From Streptomyces sp. B3I8 (GTDB lineage: Bacteria; Actinomycetota; Actinomycetes; Streptomycetales; Streptomycetaceae): a stretch of 64,000 bases of DNA. Numbering within the stretch: the stretch's first letter is position 1; each line of letters opens with the position of its first letter. The position numbers and the translations under genes were made by a program. A model generated the notes under the pieces. It searched no databases. It was not told where the DNA came from and was given only the letters and a program-made list of their open reading frames with translations. The stretch spans positions 186,001-250,000 of the forward strand of contig NZ_JAUSYN010000001.1 in NCBI RefSeq assembly GCF_030816915.1, written 5' to 3'. Positions 9,019 through 17,507 of the stretch are shown piece after piece.

Positions 9019-9314
9019 TCAACGTCGGGGGCATGCAGGAAGAAGTGTGAACCGGTTCGCCCGCGACGGTGAGCCAGCCGCTGCCGCCTCGGTCCTGCTC
9101 GGTGGGCACGGCTTCATTGGGAACCTCTGGGACGTCCTCGGCGCCCGGCTCGCCAGGCCTGGAGTCCGTGGGCCCCGGCTGCTGGATCGCGCCATGTGGC
9201 AGCGGGTGCCGGGTCACATGTTGACGGTTGCCATCCAAGAGGGATCGCGTCTGTCTCCACGACCTTCGGCAGGAGATCCAAGGATCGGCGAGTTCGAAGT
9301 CCGCCGGCCGGACG

Positions 9315-9548
9315 TCAGCCCGCGGCGACGTTCTCCTCCAGGTGGACGACCCTCTTGGTGCCGGGGAGCGTGACGATCTCCTTTCCCTGGGCGAGGACCC
9401 AGGCGAGAGCCGGCTGTCCCGGGGTGATGCCCGTGCGGCCGGCGATCTCGCGCACCACCTCGACGATGGGCCTGTTGCTCTCAGAAGCGTCGCCGGTGCA
9501 CCGGGAGGCGGCCCTCGGGAACAGACGCGCAGACCGCGGCCCCTTCAA
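9315..9548 (-). pseudogene. C-terminal fragment of an aldo/keto reductase
   Basis: The frame encodes ASESNRPIVEVVREIAGR, then TGITPGQPALAWVLAQGKE and TLPGTKRVVHLEENV, the C-terminal NADPH-binding part of the aldo/keto reductase barrel (the GTKRxxHLEEN signature). The N-terminal half with the catalytic Tyr is missing, and the frame stops soon after NVAA, before the usual ending. It is a both-ends-truncated relic. Confidence 0.75.
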
Positions 9549-9558
9549 GGCGATTGAT

Positions 9559-9740
9559 TCATCGGGGACTCACCGCGTCGTGCGGGGAATTGGGCGTCCA
9601 GGCCAGAAGCAGCCGGAGAGCGTCCGCCGAAGAACTGCCGGATGCGGAACAGACCAGCAGAGCCGGGCGCGGGTCATCGGCCACGCGCAGCGTCTCGCAG
9701 GAAAGCCGCAGATCCCCCGCGATGGGGCTGTCCCTGCCCG
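9559..9740 (-). pseudogene. C-terminal fragment of an MmyB-type XRE regulator
   Basis: Sixty codons ending at a TGA (9559-9561) read GRDSPIAGDLRLSCETLRV then a variable stretch and SADALRLLLAW. This resembles the last strands and helix of the MmyB-like ligand-binding domain of actinobacterial XRE regulators, as in the intact gene at 49756. No helix-turn-helix portion remains. Identification is by eye and tentative. The regulator may have controlled the neighbouring aldo/keto reductase relic. Confidence 0.4.
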
Positions 9741-9762
9741 AAGGCGGGAAATATTCAGCCCG

Positions 9763-11223
9763 TCATGGTGCTGCGGAGGCGGCCCGAGAGGGTGCCTCCA
9801 CGAAGGTGGCGTCGGCCGTCTTGCGGCGCGGGGTCATGCCCAGGGCGCACAGCGCCGCGAGGAGCGCGGCGCCCGACACGAGCCACCAGCCGTGCGGGGA
9901 GGGGCGTGCGGCGTCGCCGGAGGCGGTGGTGGCCGTGAGGGTGGCGACCAGGGCCGCGATGCCGAGGCTGTTGCCGACCTGCTGGCTCATGTTGACCATG
10001 GCCGATCCCGTGGCGCCCTGGGCGGGGCGCAGGTCGGCGGTGGCGCAGGCGAGGATGGTCGGCATGGTGAGCCCTACGCCTGCTCCCGAGAGGAGCATGC
10101 TGGGCAGCAGGCCGGTGGCGTAGTGGGGATGCGTCTCGACCCGTAGCGCCAGCAGCGCGGCGGCGAGCCCGTACAGCAGGCTGCCGACGGTGGCAATCAC
10201 ACCGGCCGGCACCCGGCGCGTCACGTACTGCGCGAGCGCGGCGAACAGCGGCACCATGAGCGGTCCCGGGGCGACGGCCAGTCCCGTCCTGACCGCGCTG
10301 TAGTGCCACACCTGTTGCGTCCACAAGACGATGGCCAGCAGGTTGGCGCCGAAGGCGACGGAGAACAGCAGTGCCGTGGCGTTGGACCAGGCGAACGCCT
10401 TCACCCGGAGCAGGGCGGGCTCGACCAGGGGCGCAGGGTGGCGTGCCGTGCGATGGGCGAACACGGCGGCTCCCGCGGCGGCCAGCAGGAGGCATTCCGC
10501 GGTCGCGGGCGATGCCCAGCCCCAGTCGGGGCCCTTGACGAGGGCCAGACTGAGCGAGCCGATCGACAGCGCGAGGACCATGCCCGCGAAGACGTCCGGG
10601 ATCCTGCCCGTCGCGGTCTTGCGGACCTCGGGGAGGAAGCGGGCACCGGCAACGAGTGCCAGCACGCCCACCGGCAGGTTGACCAGGAAGATCCACCGCC
10701 AGGACGACTGCACCAGCAGCCCGCCCAGACCCGGTCCGGCGGCTGCGGCCAGGGCGCCGGAGGCGGACCAGATCCGCAGCGCCCTGGTGCGCCGTTCGGG
10801 AGCCGTGGCCGCGAGCAGCAGGCCCAGGCCGGCCGGGGTCAGCGCCGCCGCTCCTGCGGCCTGCAGGCCGCGGAAGAGGACCAGGGCCCACAGTGAGGGG
10901 CCGGCCGCACACGCGGCACTGGCCGAGGTGAACAACGCCAGGCCCAGCAGGAAGCCGCGCTTGGCGCCGTAGCGGTCGGCCAGGCTTCCCAGCGGCACCA
11001 GCAGCGCGGCGTAGGCGATGGCATAGGCGTTCAGGATCCAGCTCGTGTCCGCCAGGGAGGCGCCGGGGAAGTCATGGCCGATGTCGTCGAGAGCCACGTT
11101 CACGATGAACACGTCCAGACCCGCCATGAAGCCGGACGCACACAGCACGGTAAGGACGATGCCCGGTCGCTGTCGCCCCCGGCCGGGTGTCGACTCCACA
11201 ACCACCTGACTTGAGAATGCCAT
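9763..11223 (-). CDS. MFS transporter, DHA2 (EmrB/QacA-like) family
   Basis: 486 aa, about 14 hydrophobic helices. Motif A appears as GSLADRYGAKRG between helices 2 and 3; the proton-coupling charged residues of the first helix (LDVFIVNVALDDIG) and the SSWRWIFLVNLPVG segment after helix 5 are characteristic of proton-driven multidrug exporters of this family. It is divergent from the HxlR regulator at 11282, the usual exporter-repressor arrangement. An inverted repeat (11221-11255) overlaps its start codon, so a repressor bound there would block it directly. The substrate cannot be predicted. Confidence 0.92.
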   Translation of the reverse strand: MAFSSQVVVESTPGRGRQRPGIVLTVLCASGFMAGLDVFIVNVALDDIGHDFPGASLADTSWILNAYAIAYAALLVPLGSLADRYGAKRGFLLGLALFTSASAACAAGPSLWALVLFRGLQAAGAAALTPAGLGLLLAATAPERRTRALRIWSASGALAAAAGPGLGGLLVQSSWRWIFLVNLPVGVLALVAGARFLPEVRKTATGRIPDVFAGMVLALSIGSLSLALVKGPDWGWASPATAECLLLAAAGAAVFAHRTARHPAPLVEPALLRVKAFAWSNATALLFSVAFGANLLAIVLWTQQVWHYSAVRTGLAVAPGPLMVPLFAALAQYVTRRVPAGVIATVGSLLYGLAAALLALRVETHPHYATGLLPSMLLSGAGVGLTMPTILACATADLRPAQGATGSAMVNMSQQVGNSLGIAALVATLTATTASGDAARPSPHGWWLVSGAALLAALCALGMTPRRKTADATFVEAPSRAASAAP

Positions 11224-11255
11224 AGCCAGGACGGTACCCTTCCCCGCTGGCTATG
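11221..11255. promoter_or_regulatory. Inverted repeat between the MFS and HxlR genes
   Basis: CATAGCCAG (11221-11229) and CTGGCTATG (11247-11255) form perfect 9-bp arms 17 nt apart in the 58-base divergent spacer. The left arm includes the MFS start codon. It is a likely operator for the HxlR protein encoded next to it. Confidence 0.6.
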
Positions 11256-11281
11256 TAAAATTGCAGCCAGAGGAGGTGGTC

Positions 11282-11767
11282 ATGGAATCGACGCACATGA
11301 CCTTGGTGGGTGAACTGGCCGACCGGACGACGTGGACTGCCGACGACTGCTCCATCGACGGGACGATGCGCGTTCTGGGAACCCGGTCCGCCATGCTCAT
11401 CATGCGTGAGGCGCATTACGGGACCACCCGGTACGACGACTTCGTACAACGCGTCGGCATCACGGAGGCCGTCGCCGCGGCACGCCTGCGGGAACTGGTG
11501 GCCGCGGGGCTTCTGGAACGCCGCCCCTATCAGGAGCCCGGACAGCGCACCCGTCATGAATACGTGCTGACTCCGGCCGGCGTGGACTTCCAGCCGGTTC
11601 TGGTCGCGCTCATGCAGTGGGGCGACCAGCACGTGCCCCGACCCTCCGGGCCCCCGCTGACCCTGCACCACACGGACTGCGGCGAGCCGGTGGCCGCGCG
11701 GCTGATGTGCGCCGCGGGGCATGAGGTGAAACCCGAAGAGGTCACGGTGCGGTCGACCCGGCGTTAG
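11282..11767 (+). CDS. HxlR-family winged-helix regulator
   Basis: 161 aa. HxlR signature: a Cys at the start of the domain (DDCSIDGTMRVLG, Cys near 24), then MLIMREAHYGTTRYDDF, the recognition region ITEAVAAARLRELVAAGLL and the wing HEYVLTPAG. The conserved Cys hints at redox or electrophile sensing, as in known HxlR/YodB-type proteins; that is inference. ATG at 11282 follows GAGGAGG. It is divergent from the MFS exporter and shares a 58-base promoter region containing a 9-bp inverted repeat, so it probably represses the exporter and itself. Confidence 0.9.
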   Translation: MESTHMTLVGELADRTTWTADDCSIDGTMRVLGTRSAMLIMREAHYGTTRYDDFVQRVGITEAVAAARLRELVAAGLLERRPYQEPGQRTRHEYVLTPAGVDFQPVLVALMQWGDQHVPRPSGPPLTLHHTDCGEPVAARLMCAAGHEVKPEEVTVRSTRR

Positions 11768-11936
11768 GTGCCCCTCGGGCCCTTCCGACCGGTCGGCCGC
11801 GCATGGGCGGCAGATCCGCTGTGCATGGCCGGGGAAGCGCTGCAACGGCAACAGACCCCTCGCCTCGCGGGCGGGATCGCGAGCCCCGCCCGGGCTGATG
11901 GGCGAGGCCGCCGTGCCCGCGCCGTCGGCGCCACCC

Positions 11937-12428
11937 TCACGCCTCGGCCACCACCTCGTCCAGCCGTCCTCGCATGTCCCACCCGGGCACGAGCATTTCC
12001 TCGGTGAGATCGGCGTCGTCGACCTTCTCGCCGCAGGCGGAGCAGTGGCTCTCCGGCTCCAGCGGGTGATCGTGGTGGGTCAGGCGCATCGGAGGGGTGG
12101 TCACAGCCCACTTGTCACCCCAGGCGAGCAGTGCCCGCACGACGTGGCGAAGGTCCTCGCCGGCCTCGGTGAGGTAGTAGCCCTCGTGGCGGGCGCCCTC
12201 GCTCACGGGGCGCCGTTCGAGCACCCCCGCCTCGACCAGGTCGCGGAGCCGTGCTGTCAGCCGGTCACGCGGGGCGCCCGTGTTGCGGGCGATCTGGCTG
12301 AACTGGTGATTACCGAAGATCACTTCCCGGATCACCAGCATCGACCAGCGGTCGCCGATCAGCTGCACGGACGCCGCGACGGCGCACGGCCGGCCGGCAA
12401 CGGTCTGGGGATCACGTCGGGCAACCAC
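11937..12428 (-). CDS. HxlR-family winged-helix regulator
   Basis: About 163 aa from the GTG at 12428 (VVARRDP); an upstream extension is open but lacks a ribosome site, so the start is uncertain. HxlR features: Cys in GRPCAVAASVQLIGDRW, then MLVIREVIFGNHQFSQI, the helix RLTARLRDLVEAGVLERRP and the wing GYYLTEAGEDL. The C-terminal part has HCSACGEKV, a CxxC pair that might bind metal. Twenty-five bases before the start lies GTTTGGAAGGCAAAC, matching sites before an MFS gene (9002) and the hydrolase promoter (2805), so this protein is the best candidate for a repressor of those units and itself. Confidence 0.88.
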   Translation of the reverse strand: MVARRDPQTVAGRPCAVAASVQLIGDRWSMLVIREVIFGNHQFSQIARNTGAPRDRLTARLRDLVEAGVLERRPVSEGARHEGYYLTEAGEDLRHVVRALLAWGDKWAVTTPPMRLTHHDHPLEPESHCSACGEKVDDADLTEEMLVPGWDMRGRLDEVVAEA

Positions 12429-12452
12429 GCCCCCATACTGCCACGCTATTCG

Positions 12453-12467
12453 GTTTGGAAGGCAAAC
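12453..12467. promoter_or_regulatory. Candidate HxlR operator, site 3 (autoregulatory)
   Basis: GTTTGGAAGGCAAAC with 5-bp arms, 25 bases before the HxlR GTG. It differs by one base from the core of the site at 9002-9016 and shares both arms with 2805-2819. Confidence 0.6.
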
Positions 12468-12496
12468 TGAGGAGTGTCCGTTTGATCCGCCCATCC

Positions 12497-13486
12497 TCAG
12501 GCCGCGACGATGCGGCGACTGCCCGCGGTGCTCCGGAAGCGGGCACGGTAGGCCGTCGGTGAGACGCCGAGGGTGTGCTGGAAGACCCGGCGCAGGGACT
12601 CCGAGGAACCGAACCCCGCCTGCTGCGCCACTTCTTCCACCGTGCTGCTGCCGTTCTCCAGAAGGGCCTGAGCGGCCTCCACCCTGATGGATTCGACGTA
12701 CTGCCCGGGCGGCATGCCGATCTCGGTGCGGAAGAGCCGTCCCAGATGCCGGGTGCTCACCCCACCGACGGCGGCCAGCGAATCGAGGGTGTGCTCGGCC
12801 GCAGGGTCGGCGCCCACATGGTCCATCACCCGTCGCACCGCCAGGTGCCGGGGGTGGCGGGGAGCCATGCGGGCGCTGAACTGCGCCTGCCCGCCGGGCC
12901 TGGCCATGAAGACGACCAGTTGTCGGGCCACGCTGCGCGCCACCTCGGCCCCCCGGTCCTCCTCGACCAGGGCCAGCGCGAGGTCGATGCCCGCCGTGAC
13001 GCCGGCCGACGTGACCACGTGGCCGTCCCGGACGAAGACCGGATCACTTTCCACCCGGACCTGGGGGAAGGCGGCCGCCAGCTCCGGTGCGAGCTCCCAG
13101 TGCGTCGTGGCGCGCCGGCCGTCCAGCGTGCCGCTCGCGGCCAGGACGAACGCTCCCGCGCACACGGAGGCGACGCGCGCGGCCCGGCCGGTCAGGCGCG
13201 TGATGTTCTCCACCAGATCTGTGTCGCCGACAGCGGCCCGCCAGTCGCTGCGTCCGGGCACCAGCAGAGTGCCGATCCGGCGGGGAAGCGAGGAGAGCGG
13301 ACCGTTGACGCCGACCACCAGTCCCGAGGAGGTGGTGATGTCGGCACCGGTGGGTGAGACGACGCGGACGTCGTAGTGCGCGCCGTAGCGATTGGCGGTC
13401 GTGAAGACCTCGACCGGGCCGGTGACGTCGAGAAGCTGGACGGCGTCGAAGACGACGACGGCCACCGTGTGACGGGGGTGGGACAC
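12497..13486 (-). CDS. GlxA-like AraC-family regulator (GATase1-like domain plus HTH)
   Basis: About 329 aa. The N-terminal 180 residues form a DJ-1/PfpI-like domain with VFDAVQLLDVTGPVEVF and the elbow ASVCAGAFVLAASG, whose Cys sits where the class-I amidotransferase nucleophile would be. The C-terminal 100 residues carry two AraC helix-turn-helix units, with VSTRHLGRLFRTEIG and the signature GFGSSESLRRVFQ. GTG at 13486 is preferred because GGAG lies 11 bases before it; a GTG at 13507 is also open. The start falls inside the end of the HD-domain gene upstream, so the two are translationally coupled, and this regulator probably controls that operon. Confidence 0.88.
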   Translation of the reverse strand: MSHPRHTVAVVVFDAVQLLDVTGPVEVFTTANRYGAHYDVRVVSPTGADITTSSGLVVGVNGPLSSLPRRIGTLLVPGRSDWRAAVGDTDLVENITRLTGRAARVASVCAGAFVLAASGTLDGRRATTHWELAPELAAAFPQVRVESDPVFVRDGHVVTSAGVTAGIDLALALVEEDRGAEVARSVARQLVVFMARPGGQAQFSARMAPRHPRHLAVRRVMDHVGADPAAEHTLDSLAAVGGVSTRHLGRLFRTEIGMPPGQYVESIRVEAAQALLENGSSTVEEVAQQAGFGSSESLRRVFQHTLGVSPTAYRARFRSTAGSRRIVAA

Positions 13487-13494
13487 CGGGGGAC

Positions 13495-14142
13495 CTACTC
13501 CTTCCACGGGGACTCAAGGATCGTACGAACGAAATCGCCGCGCTGGAAGCCGGGGACGAAGTGCTCCAGGACGTCCGCCTTCACGTTGCCGAACGTCGTG
13601 TCCGGCTTCGGGCGGATGCCGTCGGTGAACGCCTTGAGGATCCGGCGCTTGAAGGCGGGGCGCGGGTGCAGGGCCACGATCCCGGCCCGGTCGGCTTCCG
13701 GGATCTCACCGTAGCCGATGCCCAGGACGTCGTACTCCACCCCGGCGGTGACCAGGGCCACCTCCGGCTCCATGAACTGCGGGATCCCGGGCGTGGTGTG
13801 CAGGGCGATCGCCGTCCAGACACGGCGAATGCTGTCTTCCGGGATCCCGCGCGCCGCCAGGAACCGCTTCGCCTCCTCCGCGCTGTCCACCTCGAAGCGG
13901 CGGCCACTGCCGTGGAAGGCCTCGCCGAGGCCCACATCGTGGAACATGGCGCCGATGTAGAGCAGTTCCGGGTCGAAGTCGAGGCCGCGGTTGCGTCCCT
14001 GCAGGCTGCCGAAGAAGTACACCCGGCGTGAGTGGTGGTAGATGAGCTCGCTCGTGGTGTCCCGGATCAGCTCCGTTGCCTCGCGGGCCAGTTTCGTCCC
14101 GGGCACCTCCACGTCCGCCACCCCGGCGTCGTTAATTCCCAT
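13495..14142 (-). CDS. HD-domain protein (possible metal-dependent hydrolase)
   Basis: 215 aa. HD superfamily residues are visible: HHSRRV near residue 36, then MFHDVGL (the HD pair) near 67 and a downstream His in AIALHTTPG, enough to bind a metal pair. The length and layout are like the cyanamide-hydratase-type and small phosphohydrolase-type HD proteins found with DJ-1 or AraC regulators; the reaction is not determined. ATG at 14142 is preceded by AGGAAGG. Its last codons overlap the start of the GlxA-like regulator, forming a two-gene operon. Confidence 0.85.
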   Translation of the reverse strand: MGINDAGVADVEVPGTKLAREATELIRDTTSELIYHHSRRVYFFGSLQGRNRGLDFDPELLYIGAMFHDVGLGEAFHGSGRRFEVDSAEEAKRFLAARGIPEDSIRRVWTAIALHTTPGIPQFMEPEVALVTAGVEYDVLGIGYGEIPEADRAGIVALHPRPAFKRRILKAFTDGIRPKPDTTFGNVKADVLEHFVPGFQRGDFVRTILESPWKE

Positions 14143-14737
14143 GGTGTCAGCCTTCCTGGTGTGCGGTCACCGTCCACTCGGTGACGCCACCTTCAGCGTG
14201 GCGCCGGCGGCCCCCGCCGCGCCATGGCGATACGGACGGCCATCCCACGGATACGGACATGCCGAGCGGCCCGTTCGGCGGTCGTCACCCCGGCTCTGCC
14301 CAGCGCGGCACAAGTGCTGGTGCTCCACTCCGCTGCATCCGCACGGGCGGAGTGCGGACGCGGCTCGACAGGCGTGGGCGCCCCGGTGGATCCATCACGA
14401 GACGCGGCCATCTCACTTTCTCCTGGCGTTCCGCACCGGGGGAACGCGATGGGGTGGTGCGCCCGGAACGCGCGAGGGTGGTCGCGGGGCGGCTCGCGCC
14501 ATGACGCCGGGCCGGGTGACACGGCCGGCCCGGCGGACCGTGCGCGGCCCGGCTTTCGGGCACGGCGCCTGTCCGGGACGGGCCGATGGCGTGCGGGCCG
14601 GTCGGCCCGCACGGCGAGGGACGGGCCCTCTGGGGGCAGGCCGTACCGCGAGGGCCGACCGGCCAAGGGCTGTCCCGCAGTAGGGGAGATCGTTCGCCGA
14701 GGCTCCCCTCGTAGCGTGGAGTCCGTGACAGCAGGGG
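14143..14737. other. Intergenic, no recognisable gene
   Basis: Almost 600 bases with no protein family I can recognise on either strand. It separates the HD-domain operon from a shrunken IS3 element and may include IS-flank debris. Confidence 0.45.
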
Positions 14738-15160
14738 ATGTTGGTTGTCGTGGCGGAGAAGCGTCGCAAGTTCACGGCGGAGTTTCATGAGGGGGCGGTA
14801 CGCATCGTGACGGGCACTGGGAAGCCGGTCCCCGAGGTCGCGGAGGACCTGGGGATCAACGGGACGACTCCGGCGAGCTGGGTCTCGCGGGCGAAGCGAG
14901 CCGAGAAGGCCGCACCGGAGGGCCAGGACGCGTTGATCGCCCGGCTGACGGCGGAGAACGCGGCCTTGAAGAAGGAGAACAAGGTCGAGTACGTCCACCG
15001 TCACACCTTCCGCACCCGCGCAGCGGCCCGACTCAGGATCGCCACCTGGATCACCGACTTCTACCACACCCGCCGACTACACAGCGTGTGCGAGTTCACA
15101 AGCCCGATCAACCACGAGAACGACCACCGAGCCGGCCTCACAGTGAGGCCGGCGGCATAG
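14738..15160 (+). mobile_element. IS3-family remnant: orfA joined to the tail of orfB
   Basis: The first 80 codons are an IS3 OrfA: RRKFTAEFHEGAVRIVTG, then PVPEVAEDLGINGTT and a leucine-zipper-like LIARLTAENAALKKEN. It then jumps directly into the C-terminus of OrfB: ITDFYHTRRLHSVCEF and SPINHEN, the last part of the DDE domain. Everything between, including the catalytic D, D and E, has been deleted in frame. The result is one 140-codon ORF that could still make a DNA-binding protein but not a transposase. Translation may begin at GTG 14750. Confidence 0.8.
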
Positions 15161-15339
15161 GAAGGACTCCACGATCCGAGGGGATCGACAATCAGCGGCG
15201 GATTCGGTCGCCACACCGCGCAGTTGGACCCGGCGGGCCGTCAAGAGCCGGACGAGCGACGAACGGTGGCCGTACCTCCGGCAATCACCGCCCGGGTGTC
15301 ATCCGGGCCAAGCAGGCGTAGGCCGTCGCCGGGATCACT

Positions 15340-16197
15340 TCACCAACTGGCCGGGGTGAGCAGCTCGTTGCGGTGGGCCTCGGCCCAGTCGATGAAGCTT
15401 CGAGCCGGGCGGTTCGTGACGGCGGTGACGTCGCTGGTCGGCTCGGAGCTCCACGGTTCCAGGGTGGAGCGGAATTGCTCCCCGATGGCGTTCGCGTGCT
15501 CCTCGGGCATGCCATAGGACACCATCTGCGCGACCCAGCCGGTCGGGTCGGCCTCGGCGTACTGCAGGTCGCGGCCCAGCACCTTGCTGAGGATGGCGAC
15601 CTGGTCGGCGGGGCTGAGCGGATCGGGACCCGTGAGCTCGTAGATCCGGTGGTTGTGGCCGTCCTGGGTGAGGCAGGCCGCGGCGACCGCGGCGATGTCT
15701 GCCGGGTCGACGAAGGCACCCCGGCCGGCGGCGAACGGGGCGTGCACGACCTGGTCGCCCGTGATCATTCCCACCCAGTTGAGCGCGTTGGACATGAAGC
15801 CGGTGGGCCGCAGGAACGTCCAGCCGATACCGCTGCCGCGAATGGCGTCCTCGTCGGCCCGGTGCAGGCTGGTGATCGGGTCGGTGGCGCCGTGAGCGAC
15901 GTTGCGTACGGACAGCTTGACGATCCGCTCGACGCCCGCCTGCTGCGCCGCGTCGATGAGCCGCTGGCCGTGCGCGGCTATGTTGAGCCCTTCGGTCAGC
16001 GAGAACACGGTGCGTACACCGTCCAGCGCGCGTGCCAGATCGCCGTTACCGAGATCGGCCACGACCTTCTCGGTGCCTTCGGGGAAAACCGCGTCGGGAT
16101 TGCGGGTGAGGACCCGGAGGCGATCCGCCTGGGCGGGGAGAAGCGCTTTGACGACTTCCGAACCGATGGTGCCGGTGGCTCCGGTGATCAAAATCAT
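15340..16197 (-). CDS. NmrA-like NAD(P)-binding protein (atypical SDR)
   Basis: 285 aa. MILITGATGTIGSEVVKALL is the dinucleotide-binding start with GATGTIG, followed by VLTRNP for the adenosine phosphate. There is no SDR YxxxK; instead the chain has FLRPTGFMSNAL and IYELTGPDPLSP as in NmrA/TMR family quinone-oxidoreductase-like or redox-sensor proteins. ATG at 16197 has AAAGGA upstream; an upstream extension to 16302 has no site. About 220 bases before the start is TTAGTCA-N7-TGACT, a palindrome also found before the NAD(P)-binding gene at 39001, suggesting the two respond to the same regulator. Confidence 0.88.
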   Translation of the reverse strand: MILITGATGTIGSEVVKALLPAQADRLRVLTRNPDAVFPEGTEKVVADLGNGDLARALDGVRTVFSLTEGLNIAAHGQRLIDAAQQAGVERIVKLSVRNVAHGATDPITSLHRADEDAIRGSGIGWTFLRPTGFMSNALNWVGMITGDQVVHAPFAAGRGAFVDPADIAAVAAACLTQDGHNHRIYELTGPDPLSPADQVAILSKVLGRDLQYAEADPTGWVAQMVSYGMPEEHANAIGEQFRSTLEPWSSEPTSDVTAVTNRPARSFIDWAEAHRNELLTPASW

Positions 16198-16417
16198 GGC
16201 CTGTGGTCCTTTGCTTGATACGGGGTTCCGGGGCGAACGGGGAGGGGACGCAGCCGGCCGGACTCGCCGGGCGCCGAGAGAGAAGTTGCCGGACCGCGCC
16301 ACTGCGCCACGGCCCTGATCGGCGTACGGACCGGTCCGTACACGGACGCTCGTCCACTACGGAAGGCGCGTCGCTGCGCGATCACCCATCACCAGATCGT
16401 CAGGATCATTGATGAGA

Positions 16418-16438
16418 TTAGTCAACGCAACTGACTTC
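16418..16438. promoter_or_regulatory. Candidate operator TTAGTCA-N7-TGACT before the NmrA-like gene
   Basis: TTAGTCAACGCAACTGACT lies about 220 bases upstream of the gene at 16197. The arms AGTCA/TGACT and the 7-nt centre match the site at 38889-38909 before another NAD(P)-binding protein. The stretch 16198-16749 contains no gene that I can support. Confidence 0.45.
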
Positions 16439-16749
16439 GTCAAGGCGGCGCCGAGAGTGCCCACAGGGCGCCGACAGGCCGCGACGAGGGGAAGTCCGGC
16501 GACACATGATCCCCTTCAACCACGGTGACTCTGCACACTGCGCCGCGCGTGCCGCGTTCCTTCCGTACCACTCAGCCCTCTTGCGACCTCACGCCCGTCC
16601 GCCATTGCCGCAATGTATGATAGTAAGAGTCGCTGACCAATTGCGTCGTTCCAGGGTCACCTGACGCGGCCGTCGGCAAGCGCGCCACGTCGCGGCGCGA
16701 CCCAAGCACTGTTCACGTACAGAGAAGACGGAAAGAAAGAGGTAGCGCT

Positions 16750-16860
16750 ATGACGTCGCCATCAAGCCCGACGGGCAGGCGGGCCGTGGTCGGCCGGCTG
16801 GCAGCCACCGCGCGCGCAGCCGTACGGAACGCCGTCGCCACTATCGAGGAGGCACAGTGA
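16750..16860 (+). CDS. 36-residue leader ORF overlapping the hemerythrin start
   Basis: ATG at 16750, preceded by AAGAGGTAGCGCT, opens 36 codons rich in Ala, Arg and Val (it begins MTSPSSPTGRRAVVGRLA and ends ATIEEAQ). Its TGA at 16858-16860 overlaps the GTG start of the hemerythrin gene (16857) as GTGA, and its last codons contain the GAGGAGG site of that gene. This layout is typical of translational coupling. It may encode a real small protein or act as a cis leader; no family is recognised. Confidence 0.5.
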   Translation: MTSPSSPTGRRAVVGRLAATARAAVRNAVATIEEAQ

Positions 16861-17507
16861 GCACCTCCGGACCCGGCGTCGACACCCACGAGATGGTCCT
16901 GATCCACCGTGTCATCCGGCGCGAGTTCGGTCAGCTGCCCCGACTGCTGCGCTCCGCGGCCGGTGACCGCGCACGGTCCAAGGTCATCGGCGCGCACGCC
17001 CGGGAGATGGTGGACTTCCTGCACACGCACCACTCCGGCGAGGACGAGCTGCTCTTCCCGCTGCTCCGCGAACGGGCCGCGCTCGACCCGGAGTTGATGG
17101 ACCGGATGGACGCCCAGCACGAGCAGGTCGACAATGCCGTCACGGGCATCAGCGCGGAGCTGCCCGGATGGACGGCGAGCGCGGACGCCGCCGCCGGCGA
17201 GCGGATGGCGGCCCTCATCGAGGCCATGATGCCGACGCTGATCGATCACCTGGCTGAGGAGGAGCAGAAACTGCTCCCGATCGTCTCCGTCACGGTGACG
17301 CAGAGCGAATGGGACGCGCTCGGCAAGCACGGGATGAGCGCTATTCCGCTCACGCGGCGGCTGGTCATGCTCGGCCACATCACCGAGGAAGCCGATGACG
17401 CGGAACGGCAGACGTTTCTGCAGGTCGTGCCGGCGCCGGCTCGCTTGGCCTACAAGCTGATCGGCCACCGCCAGTTCACCCGCGAAACCGCTACGATCCG
17501 CCGCTGA
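16857..17507 (+). CDS. Hemerythrin HHE-domain protein
   Basis: 216 aa, mostly helical. Residues for a di-iron site of hemerythrin type are visible: HEMVLIHRVIRREF near 11-24, FLHTHHSGEDELLFPLL near 55, DAQHEQVD near 85-92 and DHLAEEEQKLLPIV near 130. The C-terminal 75 residues form a further helical part seen in actinobacterial members. Such proteins bind O2 or nitric oxide or sense iron and redox state; the role here is unknown. The GTG at 16857 has an ideal GAGGAGG and overlaps the stop of a 36-codon ORF. Confidence 0.9.
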   Translation: MSTSGPGVDTHEMVLIHRVIRREFGQLPRLLRSAAGDRARSKVIGAHAREMVDFLHTHHSGEDELLFPLLRERAALDPELMDRMDAQHEQVDNAVTGISAELPGWTASADAAAGERMAALIEAMMPTLIDHLAEEEQKLLPIVSVTVTQSEWDALGKHGMSAIPLTRRLVMLGHITEEADDAERQTFLQVVPAPARLAYKLIGHRQFTRETATIRR

